Below, one piece after another: positions 28,473-37,548 of a stretch of DNA of 64,000 nt. The stretch spans positions 248,001 through 312,000 of the forward strand of contig CAVRUJ010000002.1 in the NCBI GenBank assembly GCA_963724385.1. Reading direction: 5' to 3'. Position 1 is the stretch's first letter. Each line of letters starts with the position of its first letter. This stretch comes from DASXQK01 sp963724385. GTDB lineage: Bacteria > Pseudomonadota > Alphaproteobacteria > Dongiales > Dongiaceae. The notes beneath the pieces are model-generated. The model did no database searches and was not told the origin of the DNA. It saw only the letters and a program-made list of their open reading frames with translations. Made by a program: the position numbers and the translations under genes.

Positions 28473-28907
28473 TCAGTGCCACTCAGAAAGCTCGACGGTG
28501 ATGCCCTCCGGCCCAGCGAGGAAGACGAGCTTGCGGGCATGGAAATCCATGATCTCGTTCCGGGTCTCGAATCCGCCTGCCCGCATCTTCGCGACCTCGG
28601 CCTCGATGTCGTCGACGGCGAAGCAGATGTGGTTGAAGCCGAGCTTGTTGAGATCGCGAATATGGGGATCGGCCAAGGTCTCGGGCCGGCGGTAGCGCAG
28701 AAGCTGGATTTCCGCGCGGGGCTCGGCGTTCTCGAGGACGAGCGTGACGTGATCGGCCTCAATGCCCGCGACGCCCATGTATCTGTCCATCGTCTCGCCG
28801 GAGATCACGACGGCGATCGCCTCCTTGAAGCCGAGCAGGCCGAAGAACCTTTTCGCCCGATCGAGATCCCGCACCACGATCGTCATATGGTCGAAGCGCT
28901 TCACCAT
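28473..28907 (-). CDS. VOC family (glyoxalase/bleomycin-resistance fold) protein
   Basis: About 144 residues with the paired beta-alpha-beta-beta-beta modules of the vicinal oxygen chelate superfamily. MVKRFDHMTIVVRDLDRAKR provides the first metal His, HICFAVDDIEAEVAKM the second, and VELSEW the C-terminal Glu. This is similar to methylmalonyl-CoA epimerase and glyoxalase I, but the substrate is not evident. The start has GGGAAG upstream; a longer reading would add 22 unconserved residues. prfB ends elsewhere on the same strand, 25 bases upstream of this start. Confidence 0.85.
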   Translation of the reverse strand: MVKRFDHMTIVVRDLDRAKRFFGLLGFKEAIAVVISGETMDRYMGVAGIEADHVTLVLENAEPRAEIQLLRYRRPETLADPHIRDLNKLGFNHICFAVDDIEAEVAKMRAGGFETRNEIMDFHARKLVFLAGPEGITVELSEWH

Positions 28908-28932
28908 TGACCGCTTCCCGCCACCCGACGCC

Positions 28933-30053
28933 TCAGACCTTGGCTTCCGCCTCGCCGCCCACCTTGGCCGCAAGCGAGGCCGCCATGAACCGGTCGAGGT
29001 CGCCGTCGAGCACCGCCTGGGTCTGGCTGGTCTCCACGCCGGTGCGCAGGTCCTTCACCATCTGGTAGGGCTGCAGCACATAGGAGCGGATCTGGTGGCC
29101 CCAGCCGATGTCGGTCTTCGACGCCTCGGTCTTGGCCGCTTCGGCCTCGCGCCTTTGCAGCTCGGCTTCGTAGAGCCGGGCCTTCAGCATCGCCATGGCG
29201 GTCGCCCGGTTGCGGTGCTGGGAGCGGTCGGCCTGGCAGCTGACGACGATGCCGCTCGGCATATGGGTGATCCGGATGGCGCTGTCGGTCTTGTTGACAT
29301 GCTGGCCGCCGGCGCCCGAGGCGCGGAAGGTATCGACCTTGAGGTCCTTGTCGAGAACCTCCACCTCGATCGTGTCGTCGACGACCGGGTAGACCCAGAC
29401 GGAGGCGAAGCTGGTGTGGCGCCGGGCCTGGCTGTCGAAGGGCGAAATGCGCACCAGCCGGTGGACGCCGCTCTCGGTCTTGAGCCAGCCATAGGCGTTT
29501 TCGCCCATGACCTTGACGGTCGCGGATTTGAGGCCCGCCTCCTCGCCCGCGCTCTCCTCCAGCCACTCCACCTTGTAGCCATGCTGCTCCGCCCATCGGA
29601 CGTACATGCGCAGCAGGATCTCGGCCCAGTCCTGCGCCTCGGTGCCGCCGGCGCCGGCGTGAACTTCCAGATAGGCGTCGTTGGCGTCCGCCTCGCCAGA
29701 GAGCAGCATCTCGAGCTGACGCTTGCCGGCCCGTTCGGCGAGCCTGGCAAGCGCCGCCTCGCCTTCGCCGACCGCAGCGCCGTCGCCCTCGGCCTCGCCG
29801 AGCTCGACCAGGGTCACGGCGTCATCCAGCTCGCCCTGGATCTGCTTGACGCCGTCGATCTGGCCGGCCAGGCGCCGGCGCTCGCGCATGATCTTCTGGG
29901 CGCCGGCGCTATCGTTCCACAAGGCGGGATCTTCGGCCCGGGAATTCGAGCTCGGCCAGCCGCTTTAGGGCGCTGTCCCAGTCAAAGATGCCTCCTCAGC
30001 AAGGCCAGCGCGGACTTGACCTGCGCCACCATCGCTTCGGCTTCCGCACGCAT
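28933..30053 (-). CDS. prfB: Peptide chain release factor 2, with programmed and extra frameshifts
   Basis: RF2 recognises UAA and UGA and triggers release of the finished protein. The long part shows the anticodon-like SPF (in RISPFDSQA) and the catalytic GGQ (in SGAGGQHVNKTDSA). The 5' end begins with ATG at 30053 and reads 23 codons to an in-frame TGA within AGGAGG-CAT-CTT-TGA-C, the classical programmed +1 shift used for autoregulation. After the shift the frame gives DWDSALKRLAEL, as expected, but then hits TAG. The rest of the protein (SRAEDPALWND onward) is one base away, implying one extra base near 29947. With both corrections the protein would be 372 residues, the normal length. Assembly error or recent mutation are both possible. 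Confidence 0.9.
29981..29996 (-). promoter_or_regulatory. Programmed +1 frameshift site of prfB
   Basis: Read on the minus strand this is AGGAGGCATCTTTGAC: an internal Shine-Dalgarno sequence, a 3-base spacer, the slippery CTT and the in-frame TGA followed by C. This is the standard RF2 autoregulation signal. When RF2 is scarce, ribosomes stall at the poorly terminated TGA and slip forward one base. Confidence 0.92.
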
Positions 30054-30111
30054 CGATCAACTCCCGCTTACAAGGAACGCGGCGCCTTATAGAGAGGCCC
30101 GCGGACTCGCG

Positions 30112-32577
30112 TCAATAGAGCCCGCCGCTGCTGCCGCTGCCCTGGGTCACCGGCATCTGGGTCGTGCCGGTGCCGGTGCCAACCCCGTTGTTCATGCCTA
30201 CGCCGACGCCCATGATGACCTGGGTCTCGCCGTTGGGCTCGGTCCCCGGCTTGAAGGCTTCCACGATCACCTTCTGGTCGCCCGGCTGCGCCCGCTGACC
30301 GGTCTGGAGGTTCACCCGCACCAACCGGATGCCGGGCGGTATCCGGAAGGGCACGCTCGGCTGGTCTTTCAGCGCCGCCGCCATGAAATCCCGGAACAGC
30401 GGCGCGATGATATCGCCGCCGGTCGCAAGGGTCCCAAGCGACCGAGGCTGGTCATAACCCATGTAGCAGCCAAGGGCGAGATCGGGGGAGAAGCCGACGA
30501 ACCAAACGTCGTTGGAATTGTTGGTGGTGCCGGTCTTGCCGGCCAGCGGCCGGCCAAGGGTGCCCACGATGGCGCCGGTGCCGCGCTGCACCACGCCCTC
30601 CATCATGTGCACGATCTGATAGTCGGACAGCGGATCCACGAGCTGCTCGCGGGTGTCGGGGATGGTGGGCGGCGGCTGATTGTTCCAAGCCACTCCCGAA
30701 CAGCCGTCGCAGGGCCGATCGTCGTGGCGGAAGATGGTGTGGCCGAGCTTGTCCTGGACCCGGTCGATCAGCGTCGGCGTCACCTTCTTGCCGCCATTGT
30801 CGATCTGGGCATAGGCGTTGGTCAGCCTGAGCACGGTCGTCTCCGCCGCCCCCAGCGCCATGGCCAGCACCGGCTGCAGCTCGTCGACCACGCCGAGGCG
30901 CTGGGCCATGTCGGCGATCTTGTTCATGCCGATCGCCTGGGCGACGCGGATCGTCATCAGGTTGCGCGATCTCTCCAGGCCGACGCGCAAGGTCGTGGGC
31001 CCGAGGAAGCTCTTCTCGAAGTTCTCAGGCCGCCACAGGGGCAGGCCCTTGCCCTGGTCGATGACGATGGGCGCGTCCATGACCACGGTGGAAGGCGTCA
31101 TGCCGTTCTCCAAGGCGGTCAGGTAGACGATCGGCTTGAAGGCCGAGCCCGGCTGGCGCATGGCCTGGAGGGCGCGGTCGAATTCGCTGATCTGGAAGCT
31201 CCAGCCCCCGGTGACCGCCAGGACCCGTCCGGTATGGGGATCCATGGCAATCATGGCGCCGCTGATCTCGGGGATCTGGCGCAAGCCATAGGTATCCTCG
31301 GGATAGTCGTGGCCTTGCGGATCCTTGGCCAATTTTTCGACCATCACGACGTCGCCGACGACGATGGCATCCGACGGCTTGCGGATCGCGGCACCCAGGT
31401 TGTGCTTGTCGTCCACGTGGCGAGCCCAGCTGAGCTCGGCGAGCGGGATAGTGCCGGTGGACCCGTCGCGAAGCCCGACCTGGGCGGACTTGGCGTCGGT
31501 CGAGAGCACCAGGGCCAGCTGCCAATCGTAGAGCCCCGGCGGATCGTTGACGCCCGCCAAGGCTTCCGGCCAATTGCCCGAGGCGTCGACATGGGCGACG
31601 GGCCCGCGGTAACCGTGCTGGCGGTCGTAGTTCTCCAGCCCATTGCGGAGCACGCTGTCCGCCAGCGCCTGCAGGTGGGGATCGAGGGACGTGCGCACCG
31701 TGAGCCCGCCCTTGTAGAGGGCATCCTCGCCGAAGCGCGCGACCAGCTCACGGCGCACCTCTTCGGTGAAATAATCGGCGCTGACGGTCTCGGTGGCGGA
31801 ACGCGGATGCATGACCAGGGGCTCGGCCAGCGCGGCACGGGCGTCGTCGGCCGAGATGAAGCCGTCGTCCAGCATGCGCCCGATGACCCAGTTGCGTCTG
31901 GCAAGGGCCGCATCCGCGTGCTTGGCCAGATCGTAATTGTTCGGCGCCTTGGGAAGCGAGCCCAGATAGGCGCATTCCCCGATGGTCAGGTCGTCGAGCG
32001 ACTTGTCGAAATAGTTCAACGCCGCGGCGGTGACGCCGTAATTGCCGGCGCCCAGGTAGATCTGGTTCAGGTAAAGCTCGAGGATCCGATCCTTGGTGAA
32101 GGCCTTTTCGATCCTGAGGGCAAGGATGATCTCGCGGATCTTCCGCCGGAACGACACTTCGTTCCCGAGCAGGAAATTCTTCGCCACCTGCTGAGTGATG
32201 GTCGAGGCGCCGATCGGCCGGCGGTCGCTGCCGATATGCATGATGTCGTTCAAGGTCGCTTGCGCGATGCCGACAACGTCGATCCCCGGGTGGCTGTAGA
32301 AATTCTTGTCCTCGGCGGCGAGGAAGGCATTGATCAGCTGCTTGGGAATGGCGCCGATGGGCACGAAAATCCGCTTCTCGATCGCGTATTCGGCCATGAG
32401 CCGCCCGTCTCCGGCGAGCACGCGGGTGACGACCGGCGGGTTGTAGTTGGCGAGCTGGGTGTAGTCCGGCAGATCCTGGCTGTAGCGCTGGACGACGAAA
32501 TAGCCCACCACCCCGCCGCCCAAGAGAAGCAGGAAGCCCAAGCCAAAGAGGTATCCGAGAAAACGGAAGAAGCCCAT
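30112..32577 (-). CDS. mrcA: Penicillin-binding protein 1A (bifunctional)
   Basis: An 821-residue class A PBP that polymerises and cross-links peptidoglycan. One N-terminal membrane helix (about residues 5-28) is followed by the GT51 glycosyltransferase with AAEDKNFYSHPGIDVVG and the transpeptidase with PGSAFKPIVYL (S-x-x-K), ERSRNLM (S-x-N) and AGKTGTTNNSND (K-T-G). The C-terminal 60 residues are low complexity, rich in Gly, Thr and Val. Length and order match PBP1A. It lies between the amidase and prfB, a common alphaproteobacterial arrangement. Confidence 0.96.
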   Translation of the reverse strand: MGFFRFLGYLFGLGFLLLLGGGVVGYFVVQRYSQDLPDYTQLANYNPPVVTRVLAGDGRLMAEYAIEKRIFVPIGAIPKQLINAFLAAEDKNFYSHPGIDVVGIAQATLNDIMHIGSDRRPIGASTITQQVAKNFLLGNEVSFRRKIREIILALRIEKAFTKDRILELYLNQIYLGAGNYGVTAAALNYFDKSLDDLTIGECAYLGSLPKAPNNYDLAKHADAALARRNWVIGRMLDDGFISADDARAALAEPLVMHPRSATETVSADYFTEEVRRELVARFGEDALYKGGLTVRTSLDPHLQALADSVLRNGLENYDRQHGYRGPVAHVDASGNWPEALAGVNDPPGLYDWQLALVLSTDAKSAQVGLRDGSTGTIPLAELSWARHVDDKHNLGAAIRKPSDAIVVGDVVMVEKLAKDPQGHDYPEDTYGLRQIPEISGAMIAMDPHTGRVLAVTGGWSFQISEFDRALQAMRQPGSAFKPIVYLTALENGMTPSTVVMDAPIVIDQGKGLPLWRPENFEKSFLGPTTLRVGLERSRNLMTIRVAQAIGMNKIADMAQRLGVVDELQPVLAMALGAAETTVLRLTNAYAQIDNGGKKVTPTLIDRVQDKLGHTIFRHDDRPCDGCSGVAWNNQPPPTIPDTREQLVDPLSDYQIVHMMEGVVQRGTGAIVGTLGRPLAGKTGTTNNSNDVWFVGFSPDLALGCYMGYDQPRSLGTLATGGDIIAPLFRDFMAAALKDQPSVPFRIPPGIRLVRVNLQTGQRAQPGDQKVIVEAFKPGTEPNGETQVIMGVGVGMNNGVGTGTGTTQMPVTQGSGSSGGLY

Positions 32578-32724
32578 CGTTCAGCCCGTTGCGCGCAGCG
32601 GAACCCGATCGTCACAAGCCGGTTCGGCTCGCGACGACGCGGCTCTCAACCATCATAGTAGACCAAGAATCATGGGTCAGCTTGATTCAAGCCGGCCCGA
32701 TCCTGCTCTGGCGCGCTTGAAGTT

Positions 32725-34218
32725 TCAGGATCTGCTGGCGACGGTCGTGAAGTAGTCGTCGACCGCGCGCAACATGGCTGCGGCAAGCTTGGCGCGATGC
32801 GCCGGGGAAAGCAGCAGCGCCTCGTCCTGGGCGTTGGTAATGTAACCGAGTTCAACCAGGACCGAGGCGATGTCGGGCGCCTTGAGCACGGCGAAGCCGG
32901 CAAACCGGTGGGAATTGATCAGAAGCGGGTTGACCAGCCCCACTTCGTGCAGCAGGAGCTCGGCGAAGCGGGCCGAAAGGTTCTTGCTTTCGCGCTGGGC
33001 GAGATCGATCAGGATCGAGGTCACGGCTTTGTTCTGATTTGTCAGATCGACGCCGGTGATGAGATCGGCCTTGTTCTCCTTGGCGGCGAGCGCATCGGCC
33101 TCGGAATCGGACCCGGTTTCGGAGAGGGTGTAGACCGACAGGCCTCGGGGATTGCCGAACAGGGCCGAATTCACGTGCAGCGAAATGAACAAATCGGCGT
33201 GATCGTCCCGCGCCATCTCGAAGCGGGGCCTGAGGGGCACGTACTGGTCCCCGTAGCGCGTCAGCTTGGCCCGATAGCGGCCGCTCGCGATCAGCTGGCG
33301 CTGCAGCTCGAGGGCAACTGCCAGGGTGATGTTCTTTTCATAGACGCCGTCGGCCCCGATGGTGCCCGGGTCGGCGCCGCCATGGCCGGGATCGATGTAG
33401 ACCAGCGGCAGTGACTGCGACCCGGGCCTGAGAATTGGCACGGCCGGAGGCCAGATGGCCATGGCATAGGTCGCGTCTGGCGGCTGCGCCGCGGACGCAG
33501 CGGCGGAGGGCTGCTCGGTCACGACGTTGCCGGCCGTTGCCGAGACCAAGGTGACCGGCAGAGCGGTCTCGGGCGCCGCCGGTGCTGGCAGGGCGGGTGG
33601 AATTGACGGCGTCACCGATGCTTCCGGCCTCAACAGCGGTACTGCGTTCGCTGAGGCGGCCGGCAAATCCGGGCCGACCGGCGCGACGGGTTCGACGGCC
33701 ACGGTGGGGAAGGTCGCTACAGCGACCGCCGGCGGCGACGCAGGAAGGACAGCCGAAGGCCCGGTAGAAGGCTGGTCCGATTGCTGCGGCGGGCTTGCCA
33801 CGGCATTGGCGAATTCCTGACCCGACGCGGCCCTGAAATCGATGACCAGACGCCTGCTCGGTTCGCCCTGCGTGCCAGGTATGAGATTGACCGCCGAGAG
33901 GACCGCGGGCTTGGTCAACAGAACCTCGAACCGGGTCAGTCCGCCGCCTTCCAGCCCGATCAGGCGAAGGGCCAGACCCTCTCCGGGCGGCAGGCTGGGC
34001 GCAGTTCCCGCTACCTCCGGCAGCTCAACGGAGATCCGCGGCGGGGCTGCAAGCAGGCTTACCCGATAGGCCGTGGGCTCCGACAATTCGAGCACCAGGC
34101 GGGTCGAATCCGGGTGGAGTCCCAGGCGGATTCGGACAATAGCGGGCTTGCCCCAGGCCGCCGAACCGAGCAGCAGAGCGATCAGAACCAGTGGCAGGCA
34201 ACGACGGATTCCGAGCAT
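32725..34218 (-). CDS. N-acetylmuramoyl-L-alanine amidase with AMIN domain (AmiC type)
   Basis: An exported zinc amidase of about 497 residues that cleaves the sugar-peptide bond of peptidoglycan. It begins with a signal peptide (MLGIRRCLPLVLIALLLGSA). An AMIN domain for septal targeting covers roughly residues 25-135, then a long Pro/Ala/Val-rich linker, and the C-terminal Amidase_3 domain has VYIDPGHGGADPGTIG, ISLHVNSA and VLVELGYITN. I chose ATG 34218; a TTG ten codons earlier has no better support. It is upstream of PBP1A on the same strand and diverges from rne. Confidence 0.92.
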   Translation of the reverse strand: MLGIRRCLPLVLIALLLGSAAWGKPAIVRIRLGLHPDSTRLVLELSEPTAYRVSLLAAPPRISVELPEVAGTAPSLPPGEGLALRLIGLEGGGLTRFEVLLTKPAVLSAVNLIPGTQGEPSRRLVIDFRAASGQEFANAVASPPQQSDQPSTGPSAVLPASPPAVAVATFPTVAVEPVAPVGPDLPAASANAVPLLRPEASVTPSIPPALPAPAAPETALPVTLVSATAGNVVTEQPSAAASAAQPPDATYAMAIWPPAVPILRPGSQSLPLVYIDPGHGGADPGTIGADGVYEKNITLAVALELQRQLIASGRYRAKLTRYGDQYVPLRPRFEMARDDHADLFISLHVNSALFGNPRGLSVYTLSETGSDSEADALAAKENKADLITGVDLTNQNKAVTSILIDLAQRESKNLSARFAELLLHEVGLVNPLLINSHRFAGFAVLKAPDIASVLVELGYITNAQDEALLLSPAHRAKLAAAMLRAVDDYFTTVASRS

Positions 34219-34711
34219 CTTGCAGTCCGCTTTTACCCTATTTACCAAAAAATTGCTGGAAAGTCATTGGAATCTATCGGTGAATCGACAAAGCCCTGGG
34301 GCAGGCAGATTTCCATGTTGTGAACCGGTGCCCCTGCGGTATAAGTTGCCTTTATCCGCATCTCGCTGCGGCGCAAAAGCTTTCGGCTATCGGCCGACGG
34401 CGAATTGCCCAGGCAATTCAGCGGTGTCGGCCAGGCCGGCCGGGCTCGGGCAAGCTCCCGGGCCTATCGCAGCCAGTCGGGCAGGCAGCGCGCGGAAGAA
34501 CAAACTCGCCCCGCGAGCTAGCGGCGCCGGCCAGGGTTTTGGAACTTTGGGCTCGGCGTCCTTGGCAGGGGGCGGTACGGATGCACCGACCGGACCGGTG
34601 CCGTCCCGACAAGGGTCGAAATGACGAAATTCGGTTTAACCCCCAACCCAGTCGCGCCGCCGGTGCCCGCTCCGCGGGCCCGCGCCGGGCGCGTCGTGGA
34701 GACCTACATCT
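34219..34711. other. amiC-rne intergenic region, probable long rne leader
   Basis: Nearly 500 bases separate the amidase start from rne. No convincing gene lies here; the one plus-strand frame of any length has no domain. A promoter-like pair at 34318-34345 would give a leader of about 360 bases. A compact hairpin at 34402-34419 (GAATTGC stem, CCAG loop) lies inside it. In E. coli the rne leader is also about 360 bases and mediates self-cleavage autoregulation; the parallel is inference. Confidence 0.45.
34318..34345 (+). promoter_or_regulatory. Candidate sigma-70-type promoter for rne
   Basis: TTGTGA at 34318-34323 and TATAAG at 34340-34345 with a 16-base spacer. This is the best -35/-10 pair in the intergenic region on the rne strand. 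It is not tested experimentally. Confidence 0.4.
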
Positions 34712-37526
34712 ATGGCAAAACGAATGCTGATCGACGCCACCCACCCGGAAGAGACCCGTGTGTCGGTGGTGGACGGACGCCGGCTTGAAGAGTTCGAACG
34801 TCGAAGTCGCCAGCAGAAAACAGCTCAAGGGAAACATCTATCTGGCCAAGATAACGAGGGTCGAACCCTCGTTGCAGGCCGCTTTCGTCGAATATGGCGG
34901 GAACCGTCACGGCTTCCTCGCCTTCAGCGAAATTCATCCCGACTACTACCGGATTCCGGTCGAAGACCGCGAAGCGCTGCTGGCCGAACAGGCGGCGATG
35001 GCACGCGAGCAGGATCAGGACGGCGACCCGGAGTCGGAGCGCGAGCCACAAGTCCAGGCCGAACCGCAGACCGAGCAGGCCGAGGAGCCCTCCACCGAAC
35101 ATGAATTGCCGGCGGAAGAGCCTGCCCTGCAACGGGAGGAGACCGAACCGCAGAAGCTGGCCGAGGAGGGCGGCGAGGCCATTCCGCTACGAATGACGGC
35201 TGAGCCCGATCTCAGCCTGCGCAGCGACATCCTCGAGCCCGAGGAACCGCAGCAGAGCGGGCCGGCCGAGGACTCGCCCGACAGCCTGACGGCGGAAGAG
35301 CCCGTGGCAATCGTGGGCCCGGAGGGCACGGAGCCCAGCGAACCGCAGGAACCCGTGACGGAGGACGCAGCGTCGGAAGAGCCGTCGATCGCGCAAAGTG
35401 CCGGCGAAGACGCGCCGGAGCACCGGGCGGTGATCGAGCAGGCGCCGCCTGTACCCCAGGCGCTGGAGACGGTGGGCGGCGACGAGGCCGAGGAACCGAG
35501 CCCAAGGCGGCAGCGGACGCTGAGCCGCCGGTACAAGATCCAGGATGTCATCAAGCGCCGCCAGATCCTGCTGGTGCAGGTGACGAAGGAGGAGCGCGGC
35601 AACAAGGGAGCCGCGCTCACGACCTATCTGTCTCTCGCCGGGCGCTATTGCGTGCTGATGCCCAACACCGACCGGGGCGGCGGCGTCTCACGCAAGATCA
35701 CCAATGTCGGTGACCGCAAGCGCCTGAAGTCGATCATCGAGGATCTCGAGCTGCCCGCCGGCATGGCCGTCATCGTGCGCACGGCCGGCAGCGACCGCAG
35801 CAAGCCCGAGGTGAAGCGCGATTTCGAATACCTGCTGCGCCTGTGGGACGAGATCCGCGAGCTCACCCTCCACTCCTCGGCGCCGGCCCTGATCTACGAG
35901 GAAGCCAACCTGATCAAGCGGGCGATCCGCGACCTCTACAGCCGGGACATCGAAGACATCCAGGTCGAGGGCGACGAGGCGTACAAGGCCGCCAAGTCCT
36001 TCATGCGCATGCTGACGCCCAGCCACGCCAAGCGGGTCCAGCAGTACAAGGACCCGACGATGCCGCTGTTCACCCGGTATCAGATCGAAAGCCAGCTCGA
36101 TGCGATCCACAACCCGACCGTCCAGCTGAAGTCGGGCGGCTACATCGTCATCAACCAGACCGAGGCGCTGGTCGCCATCAACGTCAACTCCGGCCGCGCC
36201 ACCCGCGAGCGCAACATCGAGGAAACGGCCCTCAAGACCAACCTCGAGGCCGCGGACGAAATCGCGCGCCAGCTGCGCCTGCGCGACCTGGCCGGCCTGA
36301 TCGTCATCGATTTCATCGACATGGACGAGAGCCGGCACAACGGCCAGGTCGAACGCCGGCTCAAGGAAGCGCTGCGCCATGACCGGGCGCGCATCCAACT
36401 CGGCCGCATCAGCCCCTTCGGCCTTCTGGAGATGTCGCGCCAGAGGCTACGCCCCAGCCTGGTCGAAGCCAGCACCGAGCTCTGCCGCCATTGCCATGGC
36501 ACGGGCCGGGTGCGCTCCACCGAATCCACGGCCCTGCATGTGCTGCGCTCCATCGAGGAAGAGGGCGCCAAGCAGAGGAGCGCGGCCATGACGGTCTTCG
36601 TTCCGCCGCCGGTCGCCCTGTTCATCCTGAACCAGAAGCGCCAGTCGCTCGCCGAACTCGAAGCGCGCCAGGGATTCAGGATCTATGTCTCCGCCGACGA
36701 AGCGCTGGTGCCGCCGGAGTTCCGCATCGAGCGGATGAAGGCGCTGGCCCCGGGCGACGCCCGCCCGGCGCCGGTGGTTCAGCCCTCGCCGCCGCTGGTC
36801 GAGACCGAGGTCGAGCCCGAGATCGAAGCGCAGGAGGAAGCCGAGGAAGCCGTAGAGGAAACGCCGGTCGAACGCGCGCCCGTGGAGCGCAACGGACGAC
36901 CCGAGAACGGCGGCGAACGCCGGCGCGGCCGGCGCCGGCGCCGGCGAGGGCGCGAGCGTCACGGCGGGGAGGACCATCGGGGCGGCGAAATGCCGCGCGA
37001 GCCCTCAGGCGAACATCGACCGTCCGAGGAGGCGGGCGCCCCGGCACAGACCCGCGAGGACCGAGCCGAGGAAGCAACGGACAGGTCCGAGAGCAGCGCC
37101 GCTGCGCCGACGAGCGAGAGCCCAGGCACTGCCGGCGAGGGCGACCAGGCAAGACGCCGGCGGCGTCGGGGCCGGCGCGGCGGCCGGCGTCGGCGGCGCG
37201 GCGGCGAACGCGGCCCTCAGGACAACCAGGGCTTCGCAGCCGAGGCTGCCACGACCGGCGAGACGGCATACCAGGCGATTGGAGAGCCGGACGCCGGCCC
37301 GAGGCAAGGCGACTCTGCGCCGGCCGAGGCTGAGCTGCCGCCGGTCGAGTCCAGGCCCAAGGAAATCAACCCGCCGCCCGCAGAGGCCACCCATCGGCCG
37401 GAGCCTCCCGCGCCGCAACCCGACCCCGCGCAAGCGCCAGCTCCTGTTACGGTCGAACCGGAACGGGAACCGAGCGAACCGGGCCCGCGCAAGCGCGGCT
37501 GGTGGCAGCGGATGTTGCCGAGCTAG
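34712..37526 (+). CDS. rne: Ribonuclease E, with an apparent one-base insertion near the 5' end
   Basis: The main RNA-decay endonuclease. The start MAKRMLIDATHPEETRVSV is the typical alphaproteobacterial RNase E N-terminus. After GAG TTC GA the frame breaks: removing one A near 34797 joins it to VEVASRKQLKGNIYLAK and yields a 937-residue protein. The S1 domain is split by an acidic Glu/Pro-rich insertion (about residues 95-270), usual in this class. The catalytic DNase-I-like part includes ALVAINVNSGRATRERN and VIDFIDMD with the metal Asp residues, and the zinc link is LCRHCHGTGRVRS. The C-terminal 250 residues are Arg/Glu-rich and probably form the RNA- and partner-binding scaffold. The break may be a sequence error because the gene is essential. 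Confidence 0.92.
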
Positions 37527-37548
37527 GACGCCGAGCTAGGACAAGGCG

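Noticed and set aside
29942..29955. Adjacent EcoRI and SacI sites resembling a cloning-vector polylinker
   Set aside because: The flanks are continuous prfB sequence, and the sites arise from one inserted base; no further vector sequence is present.
28762..32658. Plus-strand open frame of about 1300 codons opposite prfB and PBP1A
   Set aside because: It lies antisense to two well-conserved genes, has no domain and a composition typical of GC-rich mirror frames.
34320..34730. Possible small gene before rne
   Set aside because: Arg/Gly/Pro-rich with no homology signal and it runs into the rne start; better explained as leader.
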